Shown piece by piece: positions 8,129-16,756 of a stretch of 64,000 bases of DNA. The stretch is from contig NZ_CP188040.1 of assembly GCF_049943125.1 (NCBI RefSeq), positions 2,356,001 to 2,420,000 on the forward strand, read 5' to 3'. The notes beneath the pieces are model-generated. The model did not search any database, was not told where the DNA came from, and saw only the letters and a list, made by a program, of their open reading frames with translations. The stretch's first letter is position 1; each line of letters begins with the position of its first letter. The DNA comes from JAEXZL01 sp049943125 (lineage in GTDB: Bacteria; Bacillota; Clostridia; Clostridiales; Clostridiaceae). The position numbers and the translations under genes are program-made.

Positions 8129-8779
8129 TTATTTTATTGTTTTGCTGTAATCCTTAAAGATAATAACCTTATTGATTTCTTGTGGCCTTTCTTTTATTGA
8201 AATATAAGCCTCATCTATCTTTGTGGCATTTTTCATGGAGAGTATAAAGCTTTCAGGTCCATCTAAGGGTATTAATATCTTAGGTGTTTTGTAGTGCATG
8301 GGAATTATGATTTTACTATTTATCCTTCGGCAAAGCTCACCAGCTGTATTTCCATCCAATGTAAAGTGTCCTCCTACAGGTATAAAAAGGACGTCTATAT
8401 CAGTAAGCTTTAATAAAAGCTCTTCATCTAGAGGATGGCCGAGATCTCCTAGGTGACAGAGTCTATAGCCCTCCAGTTCTATTAGGAATATTGTGTTCTC
8501 GCCTCTTTTGAGTCCTCTGCAGTTATCATGATAGCTCTTAAAGCCGTTTATCCTTGCAAAGGAAAGATCGTAAAAGCCTGGTGAAGAAACAACTGCTTCC
8601 TTTCCTGAGAGGAAGCTTTTATTATTATGGTCTATATGGTCATGGCTTATAGTAACTATGTTAACCTGATCATCAAAAGGCTCTAAGCCTATATAACTAT
8701 TGTAAGGATCTGTTAGTATCCGCCTTCCTAAAGAATCCTCTATTAAAAAGGATGAATGTCCAATCCAATATATTTTCAT
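8129..8779 (-). CDS. MBL-fold metal-dependent hydrolase (UPF0173-like)
   Basis: The 216-residue protein starts with the UPF0173-type strand KIYWIGHSSFLIE and LTDPY, then the metal motif HDHIDH (H46, H48, D50, H51). Later ligand positions are seen in HLGDLGH, in IPVGGHFTLD and in IIPMHYKTP. This layout is a dinuclear zinc metallo-beta-lactamase fold of the subgroup related to UlaG lactonase and RNase-Z-like enzymes; no substrate can be assigned. GGGAGG precedes the ATG. It stands alone between the ferredoxin and ctsR operons. A weak inverted repeat at 8085-8105 may end its transcript. Confidence 0.85.
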   Translation of the reverse strand: MKIYWIGHSSFLIEDSLGRRILTDPYNSYIGLEPFDDQVNIVTISHDHIDHNNKSFLSGKEAVVSSPGFYDLSFARINGFKSYHDNCRGLKRGENTIFLIELEGYRLCHLGDLGHPLDEELLLKLTDIDVLFIPVGGHFTLDGNTAGELCRRINSKIIIPMHYKTPKILIPLDGPESFILSMKNATKIDEAYISIKERPQEINKVIIFKDYSKTIK

Positions 8780-8929
8780 TATTAATTCCTCCCTCTAAAT
8801 TATTGACTAATCTCTGTTATTTAATCATAAACAATATAGGAATTATTAGTATTATTAAGAAACAATGAGAAAATAGAAGTTAAGAGCTAAAATTAAAAAA
8901 AAATTACGAAAAAGTTCATATTTTATTTA

Positions 8930-8958
8930 TTGCTTGGCAACAATAAAAATATTATTAT
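8930..8958 (+). promoter_or_regulatory. Putative sigma-A promoter of the ctsR operon
   Basis: TTGCTT, 17-nt spacer, TATTAT. The start of transcription would fall near 8965, directly next to the CtsR operator. Confidence 0.6.
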
Positions 8959-8966
8959 TTTATTAA

Positions 8967-8983
8967 GGTCAAAGAAAGTCAAA
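8967..8983 (+). promoter_or_regulatory. CtsR operator (heptad direct repeat)
   Basis: GGTCAAA-GAA-AGTCAAA fits the published CtsR consensus RGTCAAA-NAN-RGTCAAA at every fixed position. It lies between the putative -10 and the ctsR start codon, so CtsR bound here would block initiation and autoregulate the operon. Heat or McsB activity would relieve this. Confidence 0.9.
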
Positions 8984-8998
8984 AAGCTAGGTGATATT

Positions 8999-9451
8999 AT
9001 GGCACGATTGTCAGACGTTATTGAACAATTTATTAAGGACCTTTTAAATGGAAAAGAAGAGGAGCTTCAAATTCAGAGAAATGAATTAGCAGATTACTTC
9101 AATTGTGCTCCTTCACAGATTAATTATGTACTAACTACTAGATTTACCTATGACAAAGGCTATATTATTGAGAGCAAAAGAGGAGGCGGAGGCTGTATCC
9201 TCATAAGAAAGGTGAGCTTCGATAATAAGCTTAGCAGATTAAAACGGCTTCTGGAGTATATTGGAAGTAGCATAACCTATCATAAGGCAGCAGCATTATT
9301 AGAAAGCCTGTATGAAGCTGAGCTTATTACTGAAAGAGAATTGAATATTATTAAGCTTACAGTGAATGATAGAACCTTAGCAGCAGGAAGTGATAGGAAT
9401 AAATTAAGAGCAGACATACTAAAATCTATTATATCAATAATACTTTCGTAA
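8999..9451 (+). CDS. ctsR: Transcriptional repressor CtsR
   Basis: CtsR is the dimeric heat-sensing repressor of clp genes. The 150-residue protein has the winged helix-turn-helix (about 20-70) with the hallmark wing RGGGG at 61-65, the part that contacts DNA and senses temperature, and a helical C-terminal dimer and McsB contact domain. The ATG at 8999 was chosen because AGGTGAT sits just upstream and the protein then starts MARLSDVIEQFI as in the family. It heads ctsR-mcsA-mcsB-clpC, the standard Firmicute order, and has a perfect operator over its own leader. Confidence 0.96.
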   Translation: MARLSDVIEQFIKDLLNGKEEELQIQRNELADYFNCAPSQINYVLTTRFTYDKGYIIESKRGGGGCILIRKVSFDNKLSRLKRLLEYIGSSITYHKAAALLESLYEAELITERELNIIKLTVNDRTLAAGSDRNKLRADILKSIISIILS

Positions 9452-9465
9452 GGAGGATGGGGAAT

Positions 9466-9978
9466 ATGCTCTGTGATAAGTGTCAAAAGAACCCTTCTAC
9501 GGTGCATATAGTTAAAGTAATAAATGGGGATAAAACTGAAGTGAATCTATGCGCTGCCTGTGCCCAGGAAAATCAAGAAATAGCCTTTCCTGGAGCAAGT
9601 ATTTCACCCTTTTCTTTTCAGAATCTTTTAAGTGGTTTTGTAGACCATATGGGAAAAATAGCAGATCAAGAGAGTAAGCCAGTGGTTCGCTGTAGCAGCT
9701 GCGGCATTACTGCAGAGGAATTTAAAAGAAGTGGCCTGGTTGGTTGTGAGCAATGCTATAAAACCTTTACCTCAATAATAAATCCCATTATTCAAAGAGT
9801 ACAGGGGAAGACAGAGCATAAGGGAAAGTTTCCCCAAAAAGCTACAAGAGAGCTTATAAATAAAAAGAAGGTTATAAAGCTCAAGGAAGAATTACAAAAG
9901 GCTATTTTAGAGGAAGAATATGAAAAAGCAGCTATGATTAGAGATGAAATAAAAAATCTCCAAAATAACAAGGAATAG
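9466..9978 (+). CDS. mcsA: McsA, activator of protein arginine kinase
   Basis: McsA activates McsB and helps hand arginine-phosphorylated proteins to ClpC. The 170 residues contain four CxxC pairs (CDKC, CAAC, CSSC, CEQC) for zinc and a C-terminal UVR-type helical hairpin (LQKAILEEEYEKAAMIRDEIK) that resembles the one in ClpC. I chose the ATG at 9466 because AGGAGG ends 9 nt upstream; the ATG at 9457 directly follows that site. The next gene begins 12 bp after the stop, so the operon is tight. Confidence 0.94.
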   Translation: MLCDKCQKNPSTVHIVKVINGDKTEVNLCAACAQENQEIAFPGASISPFSFQNLLSGFVDHMGKIADQESKPVVRCSSCGITAEEFKRSGLVGCEQCYKTFTSIINPIIQRVQGKTEHKGKFPQKATRELINKKKVIKLKEELQKAILEEEYEKAAMIRDEIKNLQNNKE

Positions 9979-9990
9979 GGGTGTGGGGCA

Positions 9991-11022
9991 ATGAAAAACT
10001 GGATGTATGATGGCTCCTCAAGAGTTGAGCCTATTATAAGCAGCAGGATTAGGATAGCCAGGAATTTAAAAAATATATCCTTTCCCCATAAACTGAATAA
10101 AGAGAAAGCAGAGGAGATAATTAAGAAGTTTGAAGATGCCTTTTATGTTAACGAATATATGAAGAGGGAATACTCTACTCAGAGGCTGTGGGAAGAGGAA
10201 GAAAACAAGCTTCTCAGCTTTCAGGAAAAACATTTAATAAGCCCTAACCTTATAAGAAGTAGAGAAAAATCTGCCTTTATAATAAATAGGGAAGAGACTG
10301 TAAGCATAATGCTTAATGAAGAGGATCATATGAGACTACAATGCATAAATAGTGGTTTTGATTTAAGGGAAGCTTATGCTACTGCAGATAAAATTGATAC
10401 TCTCCTAGAGGATTCTTTGGATTATGCTTTTCATGAGGAGCTTGGATATCTAACCTCCTGCCCAACGAACATAGGAACAGGATTAAGAGCTTCAGTTATG
10501 ATTCATCTTCCTGCACTGACAATAAATAAAGAAATAACTCAGGTTTTAAAAGCCTTAGCACAGGTTGGAATGACCATAAGAGGGCTTTATGGAGAAGGGT
10601 CAGGTGCTGAAGGTAATATCTATCAAATTTCTAATCAGATAACCTTAGGGCTATCAGAAGAGGAGATAATTGAAAATCTTGAAGCTGCCATAGGCCAGAT
10701 ATTACAGCAGGAGAATAGAGCTAGAGGTTATCTATTAAGTAATTATAAATATGATATGGAGGATAAGATTTTTCGATCATTGGCAATACTGGAGAGCGCT
10801 AGAGTCTTGAAGTCCAAGGAAAGCTTAGAACTCTTATCTAATGTTAGACTAGGTCTTGAGCTGGATTTAATAAAGGGAATAGATAATAGTATAATAAACG
10901 GTATTCTTGTAAATTCTCAGCCAGCTACTCTCCAATACAATATTGGCAGAACCCTTACTGACAGGGAAAGAGATGTAGAAAGAGCTAAGTTTATGAGAGA
11001 AACCTTAGGGAATTTAATTTAG
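9991..11022 (+). CDS. mcsB: Protein-arginine kinase McsB
   Basis: McsB phosphorylates arginines on damaged proteins and on CtsR, marking them for ClpCP. The 343-residue protein has the phosphagen-kinase-like domain: nucleotide-binding SSRIRIARN (17-25), NEEDHMRLQ (about 109-117) and the active-site CPTNIGTGLR (157-166). A C-terminal RDVERA fits the RDxxRA phosphoarginine-binding motif that gives allosteric activation. Length is slightly below the B. subtilis protein (363). It lies between mcsA and clpC in the CtsR operon. Confidence 0.95.
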   Translation: MKNWMYDGSSRVEPIISSRIRIARNLKNISFPHKLNKEKAEEIIKKFEDAFYVNEYMKREYSTQRLWEEEENKLLSFQEKHLISPNLIRSREKSAFIINREETVSIMLNEEDHMRLQCINSGFDLREAYATADKIDTLLEDSLDYAFHEELGYLTSCPTNIGTGLRASVMIHLPALTINKEITQVLKALAQVGMTIRGLYGEGSGAEGNIYQISNQITLGLSEEEIIENLEAAIGQILQQENRARGYLLSNYKYDMEDKIFRSLAILESARVLKSKESLELLSNVRLGLELDLIKGIDNSIINGILVNSQPATLQYNIGRTLTDRERDVERAKFMRETLGNLI

Positions 11023-11042
11023 TTAATGGAGGTAACAAAATT

Positions 11043-13490
11043 ATGATGTTTGAAAGATTTACAGAAAGAGCACAGAAGGCAGTTATGATGGCTCAGGAAG
11101 AGGCTCAGTACTTCAAGCATGGTTATATTGGTACAGAGCATATACTTCTGGGAATATTAAGAGTAGAAGGGTTTAGTAAGGATATTTTGAATGGCCTCGG
11201 GGTAACAGAAAGCTCCGTTAGAAAGCTTGTAGAAGAATACGTAGGCTTTGGAGATATTGAGATAGCAAGAAATGAAATAGCCTTGACCCCAAGAACTAAA
11301 AGACTTTTAGATCTAAGCTTATATGAAGCAAGAAACTTTGGTCATAATTTTATAACCCCTGAACACATGCTTCTAGCTCTTATAAGAGAACAGGAGGGCG
11401 TAGCTTACACAATATTAGTGAATCTCAATGTTCAGATAGATAAGCTTAGAGCCGATGTGGTTAATAGTATAAATGGAAAGGCTTCAGGTAGTTCTCCTCA
11501 AGGAGCAGGCTCTGCTAAAAAGAATGATAACAAGACACCTACCCTTAATCAGTATGGTAGAGATTTAACGGTTATGGCTTCGGAAGGTAAGCTTGATCCT
11601 GTTATAGGAAGAGAAAATGAAATCCAGAGAGTTCTTGAGATATTAAGCAGAAGAATTAAAAACAATCCTTGTCTCATTGGTGATCCTGGTGTAGGTAAGA
11701 CTGCTATAGCAGAAGGTTTGGCTCAGAGAATAGTTTCTGGAAACATGCCAGAGCTTCTAAAAAATAAGAGGGTTGTAACCCTTGATTTATCTTCTATGAT
11801 AGCAGGTGCAAAGTATAGAGGAGAATTTGAAGAAAGATTAAAAAAGGTAATGGAGGAAATCAGAAAGGCTCAGGATATAATACTATTTATCGATGAAATC
11901 CACACTATTATTGGAGCTGGAGGTGCAGAAGGAGCAATAGATGCATCAAATATTTTAAAGCCAGCCTTAGCCCGTGGAGAAATACAGTGTATAGGTGCTA
12001 CAACCATCGATGAATACAGAAAACATATAGAAAAGGATTCTGCCTTAGAAAGAAGATTTCAGCCTGTCACCGTAGGAGAGCCTACTAAGGAAGAAACCAT
12101 AGAGATTCTTAAGGGTCTTAGAGACAAATATGAGGCACATCATAGAGTGAAATTTACCGATGAGGCACTGCTGGCAGCAGTGAACTTATCTGATAGATAT
12201 ATTACAGACCGCTACCTTCCTGATAAGGCCATTGATCTTATCGATGAAGCAGGTGCTAAGGTTAGGATTCAAAATCTTACAGCACCACCAGATTTGAAGC
12301 AGATAGAGGATGATATAGAAAAGGTTACAAAGGAAAAAGAAGATGCAATAAGCGTTCAGGACTTCGAAAAGGCTGCTTCCTTAAGAGATAGAGAAAAGGA
12401 ATTAAAGGAAAAGCTAGAATCACAGAAGAAGCACTGGAATACTCAAAATAGCTTCCAAACCCAAGAGGTAGGAGAAGAACAAATAGCAGCAGTAGTGGCT
12501 AAATGGACTAATGTCCCTGTGGAAAAGCTTACTGAAAAGGAATCAGAAAAGCTTATGAAGCTGGAGGAAATTCTCCATAAGAGGGTAATAGGACAAGAAG
12601 AAGCAGTTAAGTCTGTTGCTCAGGCTGTAAGAAGAGCAAGAGTTGGTCTTAAAGACCCTAAAAGACCTATTGGCTCCTTCATATTCCTGGGACCAACAGG
12701 GGTAGGTAAAACTGAGCTATCAAAAGCATTGGCCGAGTCTATGTTTGGAGATGAAAATAATATCATCAGAATCGATATGTCAGAATACATGGAAAAGCAT
12801 ACGGTATCCAGACTTATAGGTTCTCCTCCAGGCTATGTAGGCTATGATGAAGGTGGCCAGCTCACTGACAAGGTAAGAACTAAACCTTATTCTGTAGTAC
12901 TCTTTGATGAGATAGAAAAGGCTCATCCCGATGTATTTAATGTTCTTCTACAGATTTTAGAGGATGGAAGGCTTACTGATGGTAAAGGTAAGACTGTAAG
13001 CTTTAAGAATACTATAATAATCATGACCTCTAATGTAGGCGCTCATACTATTAAAAAGCAGAAGACCCTAGGCTTCTCTATTTCCGATGAGGCCTCAGCA
13101 GCTAATGATTATGAAAAGATGAAAGATAATATTATGAATGAGCTGAAGAATTCCTTTAGACCAGAATTTTTAAATAGAATTGATGATATTATAGTATTCC
13201 ATCAATTAGAAGAAAAGGATCTTCAAGAAATAGTAAAGCTCATGCTAGGCTCTGTAGGTGAGAGGCTTGAGGATCAGGATATTTATATTTCCTTTGATGA
13301 AAAGAGTGAAAAGCACTTAGCTAAGGAAGGCTTTGATATAACATATGGTGCTAGACCTCTAAGAAGAATGATAACAAAGGTTGTAGAGGATAAGCTCAGC
13401 GAAGAGATGCTCATGGGAAATATAAAAAGAGGAGATAGAATTACTGTTACAGAAGAGGAAGGGAAGCTGAAGTTTGAACACAGCAAATAA
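11043..13490 (+). CDS. clpC: ATP-dependent Clp protease ATPase subunit ClpC
   Basis: ClpC is the AAA+ unfoldase that feeds proteins to ClpP and recognises phosphoarginine via its N-domain. The 815 residues run as: two Clp-N repeats (about 3-145), AAA-1 with Walker A GDPGVGKTA near 213, a middle domain with a UVR motif (DFEKAASLRDREKELKEKL, about 440-460) that binds McsA or MecA, and AAA-2 with Walker A GPTGVGKTE near 549. Two ATGs are adjacent (11043, 11046), with GGAGGT upstream. It ends the operon at a strong terminator. ClpP is not in the window. Confidence 0.97.
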   Translation: MMFERFTERAQKAVMMAQEEAQYFKHGYIGTEHILLGILRVEGFSKDILNGLGVTESSVRKLVEEYVGFGDIEIARNEIALTPRTKRLLDLSLYEARNFGHNFITPEHMLLALIREQEGVAYTILVNLNVQIDKLRADVVNSINGKASGSSPQGAGSAKKNDNKTPTLNQYGRDLTVMASEGKLDPVIGRENEIQRVLEILSRRIKNNPCLIGDPGVGKTAIAEGLAQRIVSGNMPELLKNKRVVTLDLSSMIAGAKYRGEFEERLKKVMEEIRKAQDIILFIDEIHTIIGAGGAEGAIDASNILKPALARGEIQCIGATTIDEYRKHIEKDSALERRFQPVTVGEPTKEETIEILKGLRDKYEAHHRVKFTDEALLAAVNLSDRYITDRYLPDKAIDLIDEAGAKVRIQNLTAPPDLKQIEDDIEKVTKEKEDAISVQDFEKAASLRDREKELKEKLESQKKHWNTQNSFQTQEVGEEQIAAVVAKWTNVPVEKLTEKESEKLMKLEEILHKRVIGQEEAVKSVAQAVRRARVGLKDPKRPIGSFIFLGPTGVGKTELSKALAESMFGDENNIIRIDMSEYMEKHTVSRLIGSPPGYVGYDEGGQLTDKVRTKPYSVVLFDEIEKAHPDVFNVLLQILEDGRLTDGKGKTVSFKNTIIIMTSNVGAHTIKKQKTLGFSISDEASAANDYEKMKDNIMNELKNSFRPEFLNRIDDIIVFHQLEEKDLQEIVKLMLGSVGERLEDQDIYISFDEKSEKHLAKEGFDITYGARPLRRMITKVVEDKLSEEMLMGNIKRGDRITVTEEEGKLKFEHSK

Positions 13491-13492
13491 AA

Positions 13493-13527
13493 TAAATATA
13501 GGTGCCATCTCAGGCACCTATATTTTT
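13493..13527 (+). terminator. Intrinsic terminator of the ctsR-clpC operon
   Basis: AAATATAGGTGCC / GGCACCTATATTT stem with a 6-nt loop and a T-run, directly after clpC. Confidence 0.92.
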
Positions 13528-13577
13528 TATCTTCATGCTTTTTATGATAATATTTATTAAAGAATCCTCAACTCCCC

Positions 13578-13606
13578 TTGATTTTTTTAACTTTTTAGTA
13601 TATTAT
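13578..13606 (+). promoter_or_regulatory. Putative sigma-A promoter of trxB
   Basis: TTGATT, 17-nt spacer, TATTAT. The predicted transcription start (about 13613) abuts the palindrome at 13614. Confidence 0.6.
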
Positions 13607-13613
13607 AACGATA

Positions 13614-13628
13614 TACCCCCTAGGGGTA
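13614..13628 (+). promoter_or_regulatory. TACC-N7-GGTA palindromic operator upstream of trxB (CsoR/CstR-like)
   Basis: TACCCCCTAGGGGTA is a near-perfect palindrome placed at the predicted start of trxB transcription. The same 15-bp frame recurs at 16761. G/C-tract palindromes of this form are typical of sites bound by copper- or persulfide-sensing CsoR-family repressors. No such repressor is encoded in the window, so the regulator is inferred only. Confidence 0.6.
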
Positions 13629-13697
13629 ATAGGGTAATATTTTTATCAATTGTAGTTAAAACTAACGGAGATGAAATATTTATAAGGAGAATGATTT

Positions 13698-14633
13698 ATG
13701 AGTAAAAAAATTAAAGAATTAGACCTTATGATTATAGGTGGAGGTCCTGCTGGACTTACTGCAGCAATATATGCAGGTAGAGCTAAGCTAAACACCCTTT
13801 TATTAGAAAATGAGCTGGTTGGTGGACAGGTAAGAAGCAGCTATACCATAGAAAATTATCCTGGCTTTAAAACTATAGAAGGACAAGAACTTGCTGATAG
13901 AATGAGAGAGCAGGCTGAAGAGCTGGGAGCGGTTATTGATGAATTTGATACTATAGAAAAGGTGTATTTAACTAATGATGACAAGGTTGTTGAAACAGAG
14001 AGCTATATTTATAAGCCTAAATCAGTGATTATTGCCACTGGTGCTACGCCTCGAAAGCTTCCTATACCAAATGAGGAAAAATTCTCTGGAAAGGGAGTTC
14101 ATTACTGTGCCGTTTGTGATGGTGCTGTTTATGAAGATAAGGTATTAGGAGTAGTGGGAGGTGGTAATTCAGCCTTAGAGGAAGCTTTATTCCTAACAAA
14201 GTTTGCATCGAAGGTAATTATGCTTAGAAGATATGACTACTTCAAGGGAGAAAAAGCTACCTTAGATGAAGTTTTGAATAATCCTAAAATAGAAATTAAG
14301 TACAATCACGATTTAGTTAATCTTGAGGGAGAAGATTTTGTTGAAAAGGCTATTATTGCTAACACTAAGACCGGTGAAGAATTTGAGATGCCAATAGATG
14401 CGGTCTTTGGATATATAGGAACAGTTCCGAAGACAGATCTCTTTAAAGGCTTTATAGATCTTACTACCCAGGGGTATATTCCTACGGATGAAAACATGCA
14501 GACCAATGTTAAGGGTGTGTTTGCAGCTGGTGATGTAAGAACTAAATCCTATAGACAGATAACTACCGCAGTGGCTGATGGTACAATAGCAGCTCTAGCA
14601 GCGGAAAAATGTATTTTAGAGAAGGGAAGATAA
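13698..14633 (+). CDS. trxB: Thioredoxin reductase-like flavoprotein
   Basis: The 311-residue protein has the FAD motif GGGPAGLTAAIYAGRA, the redox-active CAVC (C137, C140) and the NAD(P) motif GGGNSALEEA followed by LRRYDYFK. The two arginines suggest NADPH preference, though the third arginine of the classic HRRxxxR pattern is Lys. It reduces a partner dithiol protein using FAD. The next gene, 6 bp on, encodes a CPWC glutaredoxin-like protein rather than thioredoxin (CGPC). This recalls the C. pasteurianum Cp34/Cp9 pair, in which a TrxR-like protein and a glutaredoxin reduce peroxiredoxin. A GGAG ribosome binding site precedes the ATG. A CsoR-like palindrome overlies the presumed transcription start. 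Confidence 0.9.
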   Translation: MSKKIKELDLMIIGGGPAGLTAAIYAGRAKLNTLLLENELVGGQVRSSYTIENYPGFKTIEGQELADRMREQAEELGAVIDEFDTIEKVYLTNDDKVVETESYIYKPKSVIIATGATPRKLPIPNEEKFSGKGVHYCAVCDGAVYEDKVLGVVGGGNSALEEALFLTKFASKVIMLRRYDYFKGEKATLDEVLNNPKIEIKYNHDLVNLEGEDFVEKAIIANTKTGEEFEMPIDAVFGYIGTVPKTDLFKGFIDLTTQGYIPTDENMQTNVKGVFAAGDVRTKSYRQITTAVADGTIAALAAEKCILEKGR

Positions 14634-14639
14634 TAGATT

Positions 14640-14867
14640 ATGATTAAAATTTATTCAACAGAATGGTGTCCGTGGTGTGTTAAGGTGAAAAAGTATCTTG
14701 ATACTAAAGGCCAGAGCTATGAAGAGATAAATGTTGCTGATGCAAAAGAGGATAGAGAAGAGGTCTTTAAAATTTCAGGGCAGAGATCTGTCCCTGTAGT
14801 AGATATTGATGGTACTGTTATCGTTGGCTTTGATAGAGAAGCAATTGATACAGCCTTAAACCTCTAG
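14640..14867 (+). CDS. Glutaredoxin-like (NrdH-like) redox protein, copy 1
   Basis: The 75-residue thioredoxin-fold protein has active site CPWC (C10, C13), the cis-proline in SVPVVDIDG and a C-terminal VGFDREAIDTAL helix, the pattern of clostridial glutaredoxin-like and NrdH proteins. The ATG lies 6 bp after trxB, so it is co-transcribed and is the likely electron acceptor of TrxB. A paralogue with the same active site lies at 16485-16712 on the other strand. Targets could be peroxiredoxin, ribonucleotide reductase or other disulfides. Confidence 0.88.
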   Translation: MIKIYSTEWCPWCVKVKKYLDTKGQSYEEINVADAKEDREEVFKISGQRSVPVVDIDGTVIVGFDREAIDTALNL

Positions 14868-14954
14868 ACATATTTTTTGTGTAAGATAAATTTACAAATT
14901 ATTTAATATTTAGACATCCGAATAGGAGTAAACTAAAGAAAAGGAGGTTGGTTT

Positions 14955-16421
14955 ATGTTCAATGAATTATTTCAAGAGAAAAATGTCTACAGAAATCTTG
15001 TGGGTGGAAGATGGATTGAAAGCAAAACAGGTAAATTAATTGACATATATTCTCCCATTGACGGTTCATTAGTTGGAAGAGTTCCTGCTATGAGCAAGGA
15101 AGAGGTAAACTATGTAATTAAAAATGCTAATGAAGCTCAAAAGGACTGGATGAATTATCCCATAAACAAGAAGGCGGAGATATTATACAGGGCAGCAGCT
15201 ATACTAGACGAGAGAGCTGAGGAAATGGGCAAGATATTGACCTATGAAACTGCTAAGGACAGAAAATCTGCTGTGGGTGAAATAAATAGAACTGCAGATT
15301 TTATTAGGTTCACTGCTGATGCAGCTAAATCTTTAGAAGGGGATGTGCTTCCTGGAGACAGCTTCCCAGGTACTAAAAGAAACAAGCTTTCTTTCGTTAG
15401 AAGAGTACCTTTAGGTGTGGTACTTGCTATTTCTCCCTTTAATTATCCAATAAATCTTTCAGCTTCTAAGATAGCACCTGCTTTAATGGCTGGTAACTCT
15501 GTGGTGCTTAAGCCACCAACACAGGGAAGCATATCCAGCTTATTCCTAGCACAGGTATTTAAAGCTGCCGGTGTTCCAGATGGAGTATTAAATACTGTAA
15601 CTGGTAGGGGTAGCGAAATAGGTGATTATATAGTTACTCATCCAGAAATTCATTTTATTAATTTTACTGGAAGTACTGATGTCGGTGCTCATATATCAGA
15701 AATAACCTCTATGAAGCCATTGCTTCTGGAGTTAGGTGGTAAGGATGCTGCCATAGTTCTGGAGGATTCTGATTTAGAGCTTGCTGCAGATAATATAGTT
15801 TCTGGCGCTTTCTCATACTCAGGACAGAGATGTACTGCCGTGAAGAGGATTTTGGTAGTAGACCAGGTGGCTGATAAGCTAGTGGAGCTTCTGACAGAGA
15901 GAATTAAAAAGCTTAAGGTAGGGGATCCTAGGGAGGAAGGAACTGTTATAGTTCCTTTAATAAATGAAAAAGCTGCTGATTTTATCATGGAGCTGGTGGA
16001 GGATGCTCTTCAAAAGGGTGCTAAAAGAGTCTATGGTGAAAAGAGAGAAGGAAATCTTATCGAGCCCATGCTCTTTGATAATGTAACCTTAGATATGAGA
16101 ATAGCCTGGGAGGAACCCTTTGGGCCTGTTCTTCCTGTTATAAGAGTAAATAATATAGATGAAGCTATAGAAATAGCTAATAAATCAGAATATGGTCTTC
16201 AATCCTCTGTGTTTACCAAGGATATTGATAAAGCATTTTATATCGCTGACAGATTAGAGGTTGGTACAGTTCAGATTAATAATAAAACGGAAAGAGGTCC
16301 TGACCACTTCCCATTCCTAGGAGTTAAATCCTCTGGTATGGGTACACAAGGAATCAAATATTCCATAGAAGCCATGTCAAGACCTAAGGCTGTTGTGCTG
16401 AACTTTAATAAAGACTATTAA
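14955..16421 (+). CDS. gapN: NADP-dependent non-phosphorylating glyceraldehyde-3-phosphate dehydrogenase
   Basis: GapN oxidises glyceraldehyde-3-phosphate directly to 3-phosphoglycerate and makes NADPH, by-passing the ATP-forming step of glycolysis. The 488-residue aldehyde dehydrogenase has the general base Glu259 (LLELGGK) and catalytic Cys293 in YSGQRCTAVKR, a motif specific to GapN, plus the NFTGS nucleotide motif. AAGGAGGT precedes the ATG. It lies 87 bp after the glutaredoxin with no terminator between, so read-through from trxB is likely. NADPH made here could serve the thioredoxin reductase next door; this link is inference. Confidence 0.92.
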   Translation: MFNELFQEKNVYRNLVGGRWIESKTGKLIDIYSPIDGSLVGRVPAMSKEEVNYVIKNANEAQKDWMNYPINKKAEILYRAAAILDERAEEMGKILTYETAKDRKSAVGEINRTADFIRFTADAAKSLEGDVLPGDSFPGTKRNKLSFVRRVPLGVVLAISPFNYPINLSASKIAPALMAGNSVVLKPPTQGSISSLFLAQVFKAAGVPDGVLNTVTGRGSEIGDYIVTHPEIHFINFTGSTDVGAHISEITSMKPLLLELGGKDAAIVLEDSDLELAADNIVSGAFSYSGQRCTAVKRILVVDQVADKLVELLTERIKKLKVGDPREEGTVIVPLINEKAADFIMELVEDALQKGAKRVYGEKREGNLIEPMLFDNVTLDMRIAWEEPFGPVLPVIRVNNIDEAIEIANKSEYGLQSSVFTKDIDKAFYIADRLEVGTVQINNKTERGPDHFPFLGVKSSGMGTQGIKYSIEAMSRPKAVVLNFNKDY

Positions 16422-16426
16422 CAAAT

Positions 16427-16460
16427 AAAGACCAGTAAACATCTAGTTTATTGGTCTTTT
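16427..16460. terminator. Intrinsic terminator between gapN and the convergent glutaredoxin gene
   Basis: AAAGACCAGTAAAC pairs with GTTTATTGGTCTTT (one G-T pair, 5-nt loop), with T-rich tails on both strands. Confidence 0.85.
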
Positions 16461-16484
16461 ACATTAATTTTAAATTTTATATTA

Positions 16485-16712
16485 TTAAATGTTTAATGCT
16501 TCATCTATGGAAGGCTTATCAAATCCAACAATAATAGAGCCATTGATATCAAGAACGGGAACACCCATCTGATTTGATTTTGAAAGCATTTCCTTACGTC
16601 CTTCTAAGTCTGTTTGAACATTTACCTCTTCGTATTCAAAGCCTTTTGCCTTTAAATAGTTTTTAGCCTTTACGCACCATGGGCAAGAGTTTGTAGTATA
16701 TACCTTTATCAT
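16485..16712 (-). CDS. Glutaredoxin-like redox protein, copy 2
   Basis: This 75-residue protein is a clear paralogue of the one at 14640: the same length, CPWC at residues 10-13, a GVPVLDINGSIIVGFDKPSIDEALN ending with the same cis-Pro and helix, but different central residues. It is transcribed toward gapN from its own promoter, whose spacer holds a TACC-N7-GGTA operator like that of trxB. The two copies may therefore be co-induced. TAAGGAGAT is the ribosome binding site. Confidence 0.88.
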   Translation of the reverse strand: MIKVYTTNSCPWCVKAKNYLKAKGFEYEEVNVQTDLEGRKEMLSKSNQMGVPVLDINGSIIVGFDKPSIDEALNI

Positions 16713-16756
16713 TTTTCTTCATCTCCTTATAATATTCAAAATCATTAATTAAATAT

